From Akebia trifoliata (taxonomy: Eukaryota; Streptophyta; Magnoliopsida; Ranunculales; Lardizabalaceae), in NCBI GenBank assembly GCA_017979445.1, contig CM030711.1, forward strand, positions 6,603,221 through 6,667,220: a DNA stretch of 64,000 nucleotides, given 5' to 3'. The translations under genes and the position numbers were made by a program. Shown here in pieces: positions 1-10,499 of this stretch. How positions within the stretch are numbered: position 1 is the first letter of the stretch; each line of letters opens with the position of its first letter. The notes beneath the pieces are model-generated. The model made no database searches. It was given only the letters and a program-made list of their open reading frames with translations, and had not been told where the DNA came from.

Positions 1-1064
1 TATTTTGGAAAGTTTTCAATTTTGAGTGTATTAGCCTTTATTAAAAATGGAGAAAAAAATAAAAAATTTGATATTGTGGTTGCTGATAGTTTGATTGGAA
101 GGATCAATCCCATTTTCTAATTTCAATTATAAAATTATTCTCAATGATATTGAAATGGATCATCAATGCTGTCATCAAATCTGTGGACCAAGTCAAAAGA
201 TCTATGGACATTTGTGGCCCAACAAGGCCTCCTATTTATATCACATACACTATAAGTCAAAAAGATCTAACCACCCAAAAATTTAATTGATTTGTTATTT
301 GTTGGGAAAGCATCTCAACATAAATGAATTAGTTTTACATCAAAAGCAATGCTAGTACAACATAAATTAATAGGTTTTACCTAACTTTTAATTCATGGGC
401 CCCATAAACAATGCAATCGGCCCATGGGCCTAAAAAATTTGAACCTTTTTTTGTTTAGGGATGATTCTTTATGTCCATCTAAAGCTCTTGTGTCACAATT
501 TTTTGGGCCCACAGGTTGATCAATCCTGAACTTTGAAGCTTCATCCCTTCTCAATAGCTAGGGCAATCAGTGGGCCGGTATTTGGATCGGTCCAGCCTGT
601 CTATTGTGGACCTAGTTTTTATAGTGTTACTGTTACAAGATCAATTTAGTTAAAGGGCTGGACTGTTAAGGCCCCAATCCCATTAAAGGTTTCGGCTCAA
701 GTTTGTAAGGCCAAGTCTAGCCCACCTGAGCAGTCTTCAAATTCAATTTTAAATAATATATAAAATAGTTAGGGTAATTTATTCATGCCCTCTTGAGTTT
801 TTGAAAATATTTAAGTTTCCCTCTAACTTTTCAAAGTGGTGACATAATCCTTGAATGTAGTCTTGTTTGAGAGACTAACAAAAAATATCTGAAATACCCA
901 TATCTTGAAACTTGGGTTTTAGTGACAAAGATGACCACATGGTCATGTAGTGGTCCTTTGGTCCACAGAGAAATTTTTGTTTCTTCTTGTTTTTCTAAAA
1001 TTCTATCCACCCCTTCTCAAGGGTCATTATGATAGACAACTACCACACAAGAGGAGTGTTATAC

Positions 1065-1066
<2 letters not shown>
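1..1066. other. Non-coding DNA upstream of the phytocyanin gene
   Basis: I see no supported gene here. The stretch is AT-rich and its short reading frames have no recognisable domain. The part around 540-740 (words like ggccc, agcccac) resembles old dispersed repeat debris. The last part before 1066 should hold the promoter of the gene starting at 1124, but I could not identify a convincing TATA box. Confidence 0.5.

Positions 1067-1102
<36 letters not shown>
1067..1102 (+). repeat. (CT)18 microsatellite in the 5' leader of the phytocyanin gene
   Basis: An uninterrupted CT run ends 21 bases before the start codon at 1124. Pyrimidine-rich CT tracts are common in plant 5' leaders. An upstream in-frame reading frame that translates the run as Ser-Leu repeats lacks an ATG and is not taken as coding. 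Confidence 0.9.
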
Positions 1103-1106
<4 letters not shown>

Positions 1107-1123
1107 CTGTGAGTTTATCAGCC

Positions 1124-4100
1124 ATGGAGTTTGCTAAGAGATTAGTGGTGATTATGTTGATGGTTATGGGTGGTTTAGAGGTGTCCATGGGTGTAGTTTA
1201 TAAAGTGGGGGACTCTGTTAAATGGACTACACTTGGCCATTTTAATTACACCAAGTGGGCTTCTTCCAAGAACTTCCATGTTGGAGACATCATCCGTAAG
1301 TCTCTCTCTCTCTCTCTCTTAAGAAAGAGAGACTTTTATGGGTTTCTTTTTTTTTCTTTGATCTTGATCCCATGGAGTCTTTTTTTTTTTCTTTTTAATT
1401 TTATGATTATGGGTATTTTCTTCATTTTTTTAATGTGTATTTATCATTACTCTATCCTTAATTAAGAGAGCTGCTATTGCGACACTAACTTTACTAAATA
1501 TATCATCAAAGAATTGCACACAGTTGGTGTGGCGTTAGTAAAAGCTGTTGTGACAATATTAACTCTCTTAATTAATTGTGTGAACTTTCTTTTCTATTCT
1601 ACTCCTGCCATTTTTATTGCTTTATTTTGTTGGGATATTTACGAAAAAGTGATCAACTTTAAGGGAATTTATGATTTCGGCTCATTGTTCATTTTAATTA
1701 GGAAAAATATAAAAAAAAATTAATTCGCAAAAAAATATCAATTTTGTGCAAATTGTCGATAAGAACCCATTTAGGGCTGAAAATATGTTTTAAATTAAAA
1801 AAATAAAAAATAAAAAATAAAAACTTACGAATAAAAAATGAACATTTCAACCTTTAATGGGCCGAATTTATTTTATATTATAATATTTTGATTTTTAACT
1901 CTTAAAAAGTCAAATTTTTTTTTAATTTAAAATTTCATGATTTTTTCTTGTCTTTTCACGATTTCATCTTGTTTTTACACGATTTTCCACCGACATTATC
2001 ACCTTCATCTTCTTCTTCCTCTTTTCTCTCCTTTCTACTAGTTTTATCTTCATTTTCAAAGTAATTTTTCTACATTCTACTTTATATTCTATATTGGCAT
2101 TCTATGTCAATCTATTCATAATCAAGATCGTGATCATGATCAAGATCGTAAATAGAAAAAATCGCTTAAAAATTAAACAAAGTTCGACGTGTAAAATTTT
2201 GGCCCTTATAAGACCGAAAATATAAGGGCCAAAAATTGAAATAGGATAATATAAAATAAATTCAACCCTTTAAAGGTCGAAATATTAATTTTTAAATCAT
2301 AATTTTTTTTTTTAATTTAAAATATATTTTCAATCCTTTAAAAGTCAAAATGGGTTCCTACGACAATTTACACAAAATTAATATTTTTTTACGAATTAAT
2401 TTTTTTTTTGATAATTTCTTCTTTTAATTATCAAAACATTAGCGGTAACGAATTTAAAGACTTTTAAAGTGACTATTTTGCAGGTTAAGGTGACTAATTG
2501 GAAATAGTCACTTTAAATCTACGAAATAGTCATTTTTAAACCGTTAAATTCATTATCGTTTTGAATTTTTTTAATGAAAATATGGTCATTCATGTTCGGA
2601 TAATTAAAATGGACACTTAACACGAATCGTAAATAACTCATTTTCAACTCACTAAATGGTAATTCACCTTATTTTGTTCTTATTTTTGAGCTAAATCTGT
2701 CTAATCTTTTAGAAATCAACATGTTTGACACGAGTCTCCAAACAAGTGGTTTTAGTTTTATAACGGAAATTGCATTATTGGGACCATACATACCTTATCA
2801 GATATTCCTTGGATTTTTTCTCCATCACAAATTCAGTGCTCCTTCATTTAATCTCCGACTTTTCTAGCTCTAACGTCTGCATCAAACAGGTAAGATTGAT
2901 GGAGTAGCAATTGCAGATTATTATTAGGGCTCAATACTAATTTCCTAGGGATCTGTTTTTCAAAAAGCTCTTTAAAAACTTAAATTACTAAATCAAAATT
3001 TCACTATTAAATCATGAAAAAAAAAAAAAAAAAAAGATAACGTTGACTTACAAGAGGGTTATACCTGATCTTTCATTTTGCAAGGGGGTAAATTTAATTT
3101 CACCAATTTTACAGGGAGTTGTTTCTAAAATACCCTAAAATAAAATAGATGGTAAAAACCTCATTTTTCCCCTCCTTTTTTTCATTTATGTTACTTAAAA
3201 ACATTCGATCCATGTTCCCTTTCATGCGGTTTTTTTTTTTTAAACTAGTTTCAAACCAGGTCCAACCCAATTTTGTAATTAAATGAATTTCCTTAGTGAA
3301 TTGTGTATTTTTCTGAACAAAATGAAGATAATATAGAAAAAAATTATAGTTATCAATTTGATTTTTAAAATATTGCTTTTGTGAAAAATAAATTTTAAGT
3401 GTTTTATTACCATTTGCACAATGTAATTTTCGATAGCTATGAACTCAGTTTTAATCATGATTTTTAAACTCGGTATCTCATCTCGTCTCGTTCAGCTCCG
3501 ATACCGAGTTGTCTCGGACGAGTTTTTCGATATGTTTGAGATGTCTCGTGAGACAAATAAAAAAATTGCACGTGAGTCATAAAACTCGGTTAAAAAAATG
3601 ACTTTGTGAGTTGGTCTCGTTCAGCTCTGATATCGAGTTACCTCGGGCAATGGTTTCAATAGAGTAGAATGGAGGAACATGATTCTTTGTGACCTCAAAT
3701 CTTTGGTGGTGGCGGTGGCAGCGGCGGTGTAATGCTATTTTTATAAGGGTCTTGTTAACATGTGTCCTAAGAGCACATGTTAAAGTGGAATAAATACACT
3801 TTTGAAATTGGAATCTGAGGGTATTTTGATTATAAATAATAAAAAAAAATTAAGGGCATTTTCAATACAAAATCCAATTTCCAAAGTGTATTTATTGCAC
3901 TTTAATGTGTGCTTACTAAAATTTTATTTGCACAATGACAATATAATCCTTGCTTTTTCTATTGAAAAATATAAAATGGTTTCTATGTCCAATGTTGCAT
4001 TTGTTTCCAATTCTTGAATTCTTTTTTGATCATCCCTTGATATCTTAGACGCAATGTCTAGAGAAGGCCTTGAATTTTGTCCTGAAAATACAAGATTTAA

Positions 4101-5002
4101 ACCCTTTACGAAAAATCTCTCTTATTAAATTTGAAGGTAAAATTAATAGTTCTTATTGATATATTCTTCTATTCTATATTTGGGTCATGATTTAATGACT
4201 AGAACACCTTATTTTGCTCAATAAAACCATGACTTGTTGTATGTTATATATATATATATATAGGGAAATGTTCAGCACCCAACCATTTACCCAACAATTT
4301 GCCTAACATGTTTTGTCTACATGGGTTAGAAGTTTTGGAATGGACTGGTTTTTGGTGAGGATGATCTTTACGGTTTGAAGATCATCCTCACCAAAAATCA
4401 GCCCATTCCAAAACTTCTAACCCCATGTTTACAAGTTGAAAAATCGTGGACCATTCATCTTTTGTAAATCATTTGTGATGGGGTTAGAAGTTTTGAAATG
4501 GGCTGATTTTTGGTGAGGATGATCTCTATGGTGAGGAGATCATCCTCACCAAAAATCAGCCTATCCCGAAACTTCTAACTCATGTAAACAAAACATGTTG
4601 GGTAAATGGTTGGGTGCCGAACAGGACCTATATATATATATATATATAAAAGGAGCAGTTCGACAACCCTAAAGTTTGCCAAACATTGTGCTAAACATTT
4701 TTTGGAAATCACTTTTGATGGGGTTAGAAGTTTTGGAATAGGCTGATTTTTTGTGAGGATAATCTCTACGGTGAAAAGATCATCCTCACAAAAAATCAAC
4801 TCATTTTGAAATTTCAAACCCTAGTTTACAAGTTGAAGAATCGTGGATCGTCCAATTTTTGTAAATCTCTTTTGATGGGATTAGAAGTTTTGGAATAAGC
4901 TGATTTAGGAGATCATCCTCACAAAAAATCAGGCTCATTCCAAAGCTTCTAACCCCATGTTTTGAAAAATGTTTGGCAAACTTTAGGGCTGTTGAACCTC
5001 CC

Positions 5003-5043
<41 letters not shown>

Positions 5044-6595
5044 CCATTCGGCACCCAACATTTACCCAACAATTTGCCCAACATGTTTTGTCCTCCATGG
5101 GTTAGAAATTTTGAAATAGGCTGATTTTTTGTGAGGATGATCTCTATGGTGAGGGGATCATCCTCACTAAAAATCAGCCCATTCCAAAACTTCTAACCCC
5201 ATCACAAATGATTTACAAAAAATGGACGATCCACAATTTTTCAACTTGTAAACATGGGGTTAGAAGTTTTGGAATGGGCTGATTTTTGATGGAAATCATC
5301 CTCACCAAAAATCAGCCCATTCCAAAACTTCTAACCCATGTAGGACAAAACATGTTCGGCAAATGGTTGGGTGCTGAACATTTCCCATATATATATATGG
5401 GGTCCGGTTCACCACCCTAAGCTTTACCCTACACTTTAACAAACGTGTTTTGTCCAACATGGGGTTAGAAGTTTTGGAATAAGCTGATTTTTGGTGAAGA
5501 TGATCTCTACGGTGAGGAGATCATCCTCACCAAAAATCAGCCCATTCCAAAACTTCTAACCCAATAAAAAATGGTTTACAAAAAATGGACGGTCCACGTT
5601 TTTCAACTTGTAAACATGGGGCTAAAAATTTCGGAATGGGCTGATTTTTTGTGAGGATGATCTTCTAATCATAGAGATCATGCTCACCAAAAATCAGCCC
5701 ATTCCAAAACTTCTAACCCATGTAGGACAAAACATGTTCGGCAAATGGTTGGGTGCTGAACATTTCCCATATATATATATGGGGTCCGGTTCACCACCCT
5801 AAGCTTTACCCTACACTTTAACAAACGTGTTTTGTCCAACATGGGGTTAGAAGTTTTGGAATAAGCTGATTTTTGGTGAAGATGATCTCTACGGTGAGGA
5901 GATCATCCTCACCAAAAATCAGCCCATTCCAAAACTTCTAACCCAATAAAAAATGGTTTACAAAAAATGGACGGTCCACGTTTTTCAACTTGTAAACATG
6001 GGGCTAAAAATTTCGGAATGGGCTGATTTTTTGTGAGGATGATCTTCTAATCATAGAGATCATGCTCACCAAAAATCAGCCTATTCCAAAACTTCTAACC
6101 CATGCAGGACAAAACACGTTTGTTAAAGTGTAGGGTAAAGCTTAGGGTGTTGAACATTTCCCATATATATGTTCTTGTTTCTTTGGAGCTGAAGTTAGTC
6201 TCTCATCCACTCCATATTTGTTGATGTTGTGATGCGAAGTTTTCGAATACAGTCCAGCGCACCACAATGTCTTGGAGGTGAACGATACTCACTACCAGTC
6301 ATGCGATGCAACTGCTCCAATAGTCACCCATGCCACGGGCAATGACTCCATCATTTTAACGAATAAGCATTATTACTTCCTCTGCGGCTTCCCGGGACAC
6401 TGCCAGTTAGGACAGAAGGTCGATATCAAGGTCGCTAATGGGTCTTCTTCAATGGCGCCTTCACCAAATCCCACAATGACACCACCACCACCACCATCAC
6501 CACCACCACCTAGGAGCAGTGCTTCTCTTACTTCTAATGGGTTCCTTGGTATGTTGGCTTTGGGTCTAGCCATTGTTGCAGGGTTTGGCTATTAG
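1124..6595 (+). CDS. Phytocyanin, stellacyanin/mavicyanin-like, GPI-anchored (2 exons)
   Basis: Small blue copper protein predicted at the outer face of the plasma membrane. Exons are 1124-1295 and 6240-6595, joined C|TT in phase, giving 175 residues. The donor is CATCC|GTAAG and the acceptor GCGAAG|TT. Residues 1-23 form a signal peptide. The plastocyanin-like domain spans about 24-123, with copper ligands His66 (HNV), Cys106, His111 and Gln116; Cys79 and Cys112 should form the disulfide. Gln rather than Met as axial ligand places it with stellacyanins and mavicyanins rather than uclacyanins. A Pro/Ser-rich linker (about 128-148) and a hydrophobic C-terminus ending AGFGY indicate a GPI-anchor signal. 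The start is the first ATG after the CT leader. The 4,944-base intron is far longer than usual for this family and is packed with transposable elements. Domain assignment is firm; the physiological role is not known from sequence. Confidence 0.93.
1466..1567. mobile_element. Short MITE (family S) with apparent 8-bp TSD
   Basis: This 102-bp element starts gagagctgctattg and ends with the imperfect inverse caatattaactctc. It is flanked by ttaattaa at 1458-1465 and 1568-1575, consistent with an 8-bp hAT-type target duplication, although that word is palindromic and AT-rich. Related copies lie at 9585, 15639, 17573, 18772, 29332, 47295 and 52981. It sits inside the phytocyanin intron. Confidence 0.75.
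1701..2421. mobile_element. Mutator-like non-autonomous element with long TIRs
   Basis: Both ends carry long similar inverted repeats: the left holds attaattcgc then attttgtgcaaattgtcg, and the right holds the inverse of attaattcg and attttgtgtaaattgtcg. The flanks ttttaatta at 1692-1700 and 2422-2430 match perfectly over 9 bp, as expected for a Mutator-type target duplication. No transposase is encoded. It lies in the phytocyanin intron. AT-richness weakens the exact boundary call. Confidence 0.65.
2429..2568. repeat. Inverted-repeat MITE-like element
   Basis: The arms around aaaactattagcggtaacg-type sequence and its diverged inverse (ttaaattcattatcg) pair over about 50 bases with a short loop. 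The elements containing gtgactatttt are repeated inside. It immediately follows the element ending at 2421. No target duplication was determined. Confidence 0.5.
3440..3660. repeat. Dispersed GAGACGAG-type repeat (family R1)
   Basis: This stretch contains words such as ctcggtatctcatctcgtc, cgagttgtctcggacgag and gatatgtttgagatgtctcg. Related copies occur near 18505-18590, 30240-30485, 38188-38315 continuing at 39852-39890, 60285-60415 and 61545-61645. Several copies end in a word like aaaccatg. It is a degenerate element of unknown class. Confidence 0.6.
3743..3927. repeat. Inverted-repeat MITE (family N)
   Basis: The arms hold ttaaagtggaataaatacac and the inverse of attaaagtgcaataaatacac, about 35-60 bases each. 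A related copy with gttaacatgtgctctaagg lies at 40476-40670. It is in the phytocyanin intron. Confidence 0.6.
4263..4628. mobile_element. Hairpin MITE (family H), copy 1, between (TA)n tracts
   Basis: The element begins gggaaatgttcagcaccc and ends gggtgccgaacaggacc, which are inverted. The whole body folds into nested hairpins built from agaagttttggaatgggctg and its inverse. TA microsatellites lie on both sides (about 4243-4262 and 4629-4650). No coding capacity. It shares its core with copies at 4651, 5040, 5399, 10086, 14870, 18060, 36354 and 52530. Confidence 0.8.
4651..5004. mobile_element. Hairpin MITE (family H), copy 2
   Basis: The ends aaagtttgccaaacattgtg and the inverse of gtttggcaaactttagggct form the terminal inverted repeat. 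The internal hairpin core is the same as in copy 1 but more diverged. It is separated from its neighbours by TA microsatellites. Confidence 0.75.
5040..5386. mobile_element. Hairpin MITE (family H), copy 3
   Basis: It opens ggtccattcggcacccaac after a long (TA)n run (about 5007-5038) and closes ggttgggtgctgaacatttc next to another TA tract. The internal hairpins match copies 1 and 4. Confidence 0.78.
5399..6162. mobile_element. Hairpin MITE (family H), copy 4, internally duplicated
   Basis: The terminal repeats hold caccctaagctttaccctac near 5411 and its inverse gtagggtaaagcttagggtg near 6130. Inside, a segment of about 382 bases is tandemly repeated almost without change: the word ggtccggttcaccacccta occurs at 5401 and again at 5783. 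The near identity shows that this duplication is young relative to the other copies. The element ends less than 80 bases before the second phytocyanin exon. Confidence 0.8.
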
Positions 6596-6868
6596 GATGG
6601 TATGAGAGTTTGCATTGTTGGTCTTTTTGTGGAGGTTTAATTTACCATAAATTTGAACTTCTCAGTTAGCTATTAGACTTAGGTCAGATTAATTTAGTCA
6701 TTTTATTTTGTGTGATTAAAGTATCATTTGTGGGTCTAGCCATTTTTTAAGGTTTTGCTTATTAAGATGGTTTGAAAGTTTGCATTATTGATATTTTATG
6801 TTGATTTGGAATAAATTTGAACTTCTCAGTGAGGTCATTTTAATTTGTATGATTGGAGTATCATTTGT
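6561..6868 (+). repeat. Tandem duplication of the phytocyanin 3' end and 3' UTR
   Basis: The word tgggtctagccatt occurs at 6561 (last codons of the phytocyanin) and again at 6731, followed in both by matching 3' UTR words (tttgaacttctcagt, gtatcatttgtgg). The period is 170 bases; the second unit is diverged and has a short deletion. The second unit is presumably transcribed as 3' UTR but lies after the stop codon. Confidence 0.75.
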
Positions 6869-8520
6869 GGTTTATGTGTTATATAATGTATATAAAATAT
6901 TGGATTTCAGTCCAAGCCCAAGCTCAGGTGCAATATAGGACTGCTAGGCTTGGATTGGGATCTGTAATGTATGCCTGATTAACAGGTACAAAGTAACGTG
7001 GTTTGCGATATAGTTTGTTCTGGGTTCACGATGAGAAGTGTTGAAGTTCAAGGATTTTAGATAACTAGAACTAAGACTAAATATGTGGAGTGTAAATTTA
7101 GTATTGCGATACATCACCCAAGAAGAGGATAGTCAACTAAAAATTCAGGGCTTACATATAAGTCAAAGCTACTTCTTTCGTTATCTTCGATTTATTATAC
7201 GTAAAGATGGAGAGATTGAGTTTTCTTCGATGCGAAGGTCATTCACTCCTAAGTCGAATAAGCTAGGCAAGTGGAGCCTCACCGAGCTCGCTCCTACAAG
7301 CAAAGAGGATACATTCAAAGAAGACCAAGGTCAAGAGTAGGATAGGCAAGATCGGACTAAGCTAGGATGAGTCCTCTAGGCTAATCATAACGAGGTGAGT
7401 TATACCTTGGATTAATCCTAAATCTATCAGGGCTAAGTTAATTGAGACCAAATCCAATCCTAACGGTTCGAACTATTTTATAAAAAATTAATTTTTAAGT
7501 TTTATAAAAATATTAAATTCATACATGTTTCAAAGTGATTCCTATTTTAAAAAGATCCGAGATAAGAGTAAATTCATTATTATTATTTTTTTTTGTCTTA
7601 ATTTTTTTTTTTTTTTCTAATTATACATTATAATGGGTTAAGTCCGACTGGACTAGGCATTACTAGGCCCTAACCTGTCTCAAATTAAATGGGTTGAAAT
7701 ATTTTGAACCCGTTCCAACTCTTATGGACTTAAAATCTAGGCCCTAAACCTTATATTTTCAGGTGGACCGGGCTTGGTAACAGGCCTTTTGGACCTGTTC
7801 CATTGGGATATCTCAAATATTCTCCAAAAGATGGGGGTGGTATGTCTAAAAAAATAAGGGAAAATTATTTAAAAGACCCTAGCAGAGGTTTTTTTCAAAG
7901 TAGTCCCTAAGTCTTGGGCAGTCTCTTAATAGTCCATTTAGTAAACTTTTCTTTTCTTGACGGTCACTAAATGATATCTCCTACATTTCTCACGATTGAA
8001 TGCCCTAATTGTTCGAACTCATTGTTTTCATCCAAAAAAATTAGATTTTTGGCATCTCAATTAAGTTCAGAGATTCCATTCCATTGGAAAAGATTTAAAA
8101 ATGAAGAAAAAGCCATTTTCAATGGGGTTTTCAAGCATTTTGAAGATGTACATAAAAAACTAAGATGTTTTTCACTTTTTTTCTTAATATTTGGATGAAA
8201 ATCGATTAAAATGGTTCCTTTGGGTTGCAATCATCTGGACAAGTCATTATCTTTTTAATCGATCTTTCCATGTATTTTAGTTGAAAAAACTCGAAAATTG
8301 AAAATGGGTGGGTTTTACTAGTGTCAAGTTTGACAATAAATAAAAAGTGATGAACTCGACAATAAATAGTGGTGAGTTCAACAATAAAAATTGTGAAAGT
8401 CGACACTAAATAAAAAAAAGGTCGAGTTCAACAGTAAATAAAAAGTGATGAACTCAACGATAAATATAAAAGCAGTGAATTCACCAATAATAAGGGACCA
8501 TTAAGAAATAAAAAGTTTAC
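6869..8520. other. Intergenic, no gene; old repeat debris
   Basis: Only short reading frames without domains are present. Words around 6900-7000 and 7620-7810 (tccaagcccaagctcag, aggccctaacctg, accgggcttgg) look like decayed dispersed repeats. The stretch 8310-8500 contains several short direct repeats of an aacaataaata-type word. Confidence 0.45.
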
Positions 8521-8524
8521 TAAG

Positions 8525-9130
8525 AGCATGCTTGATTGCGGGGAAAATATTGTTTGACAAATCATTTTCTACTGTTTAAGCACATCATAAAAAATTATTT
8601 TTGTTGTTGAGTTGCATAAATAAATAAATAAATTATTTTAATATCTATCCAACTAGCCTTACAAGTTAGTAAGGCTTTCACCCTCACTAAGGGTACTTGG
8701 GCTCAAGTTTTGGCATCCAAAACCATGATCAAATGCTTTGGGGTTGTAGAGAATAAAATTGTATGAACTTTTAAAAAGAAATTCCAGAAAAGTTATTTCT
8801 CACCGTTGAATTTTACTTTTAAATTTGGGAGTTATGTAGTCGTCCATTTTCAAAATCTTTGAATTATTATTATTATTTATTTATTTTTATTTTTTTTGGA
8901 GGGGTGGGGGGGGGGGGGGGGGTGGCATCCATTTTCAAGTGTTATTTTCTTTTTTTCTTTTTTAATTAGTCCATTTGTGCGGGCAAATCAATTTCTGAGT
9001 GGAGGGGATAAGAATTGAATTTGCCCATAATCGCCGACAAATAAATGCAATTTGTTTTTATTTGCTGCGTCAAACACTTGAAAATAACATTTTGCCATGA
9101 AAACCCATTTTCCTTGCAATCAAACGTAGT
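8525..9130. repeat. Decayed TIR-like repeat with a 17-G run
   Basis: The left end has gcttgattgcggggaaaat and the right end the inverse of tttgattgcaaggaaaat. The middle (8660-8830) matches a stretch near 53380-53500 (cactaagggt, then a gttgtagag-type word). A run of 17 G occurs at 8906-8922. Class unknown; no coding capacity. Confidence 0.5.
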
Positions 9131-9584
9131 ATCTTAAATGTGCGTAAAATTTAGGGACTATTTAAAAACAAATCCCTCCACCAGGGTCTTTTAGGTAATT
9201 TTCCCAGAAAAAAAAAAGAAAAAAGAACGATACCCATGGATTTATCAGTTATCACTAAGGGTTGGATAACATAAACCTCGATTACGTTACCCGGGTTTAC
9301 TTTAATACTTCGATGTACTTAAGGTTGGATAACTTAAAAGCGTGTTTGGGAAAATGTAATTGGCTTTTGAGGTCACGTGATGATTATAGGGATCCAGCAA
9401 ATCTTACACCCAAATGCAGCGTTATCTCCCAGTTAGTTGTGGTCCTGGTCAGCCTTGGTCCGGCTGCAGGACTCTTTTGCTTCACGTGATCCATCAATCA
9501 ATACCCCCAACAGCTTAGTTAGCTTAAAATCATGACACACAGACAAATGCAACAAAGAAGCCAGTAACGATGTCTGCAAATGAA

Positions 9585-9705
9585 GAGAACTCTTATTAGT
9601 ACACCAACTTTTACTTATAAGACATTAATCTATATGTAAACTATTACTTAATCTCAAATGATTGGTGTCTTGTAAGTAAAAGTTGGTGTGGCAATAGAAC
9701 TTCTC
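9585..9705. mobile_element. Short MITE (family S)
   Basis: It begins gagaactcttattagtacac and ends gtgtggcaatagaacttctc. The flanking octamers caaatgaa and taaataaa agree at six of eight positions, as an old 8-bp target duplication might. Confidence 0.7.
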
Positions 9706-10085
9706 TAAATAAAAAAATGGTAACAATTTTTTTTTATTTTTTATTTCTTTTTACAGAAAGTTATAATTCATTATAACTATAAATTATTTATAAGTTGTTA
9801 TGATTCCACTCTCACATGTTATAAATTTAGTTTGGCTTGGCCCACCAGTTCCTCTTCAACACCTTAACTCGAAAGATGAATGGGTATGATTTGAAAATGG
9901 GGAGAAGAAGAAAAGGTAGTAAAGTTGAAGGGGGTATTCTTGATGAGGTAGAAAGAGAAAGAGGGATAAAATTAAAAAAAAAAATTCTTGAGATATGTGC
10001 AGGATTGAATTCGAATCCCTCTTTATAGGGATAAACATTGAAAAGATAATCGTTATGTTTTAGTTATGTTGTATTATATAGATTA

Positions 10086-10466
10086 GGGTCAGGTTCAAAG
10101 GACAACCATTTCTACACACATATAGACAACGTGTTTTGTCTTATATGGGAAAAAATGTTTGGAATGGATTGATTTTTTGTGAGGATGATCTCTGTGATGA
10201 GGGGATCATCCTGGCAAAAAATCATCCCATTCCAAAACTTGTAACCCCATCAAAATTGATTTACAAAAATTGGACAGTCTATAATTTTTCAACAAAAATT
10301 GGACGGTCTAGAAGTTTCATAATGAGCTGATTTTTGGCAAGGATGATCTCCTCACCACAAAGATCATCCTCACAAAAAATCAGCCCATTCCAAACATTTT
10401 TGCCCATATAAGACAAAACACGTTGTCTATATGTGTGTAGAAATGGTTGTCCTTTGAACCTGACCC
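10086..10466. mobile_element. Hairpin MITE (family H) with perfect 9-bp TSD
   Basis: This 381-bp element starts gggtcaggttcaaaggacaa and ends with its exact inverse. The terminal inverted repeats run for more than 60 bases and include acaacgtgttttgtcttata. The 9-bp word tatagatta flanks it at 10077-10085 and 10467-10475. Long TIRs with 9-bp duplications are the mark of Mutator-like elements, so this copy assigns the whole H family. The near-perfect arms suggest recent insertion. It encodes no protein. Confidence 0.88.
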
Positions 10467-10499
10467 TATAGATTATAGTTTAGTCATGCCTACAAGCAA

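Noticed and set aside
950..1465. Long frame covering phytocyanin exon 1 and flanks as one protein
   Set aside because: It starts at GTG, reads through the CT leader, and continues past a clear GTAAG donor into the intron.
4263..6162. Regularly repeated hairpins suggesting a CRISPR array
   Set aside because: The repeats are hundreds of bases long, inverted rather than direct, separated by TA microsatellites, and lie in a plant intron.
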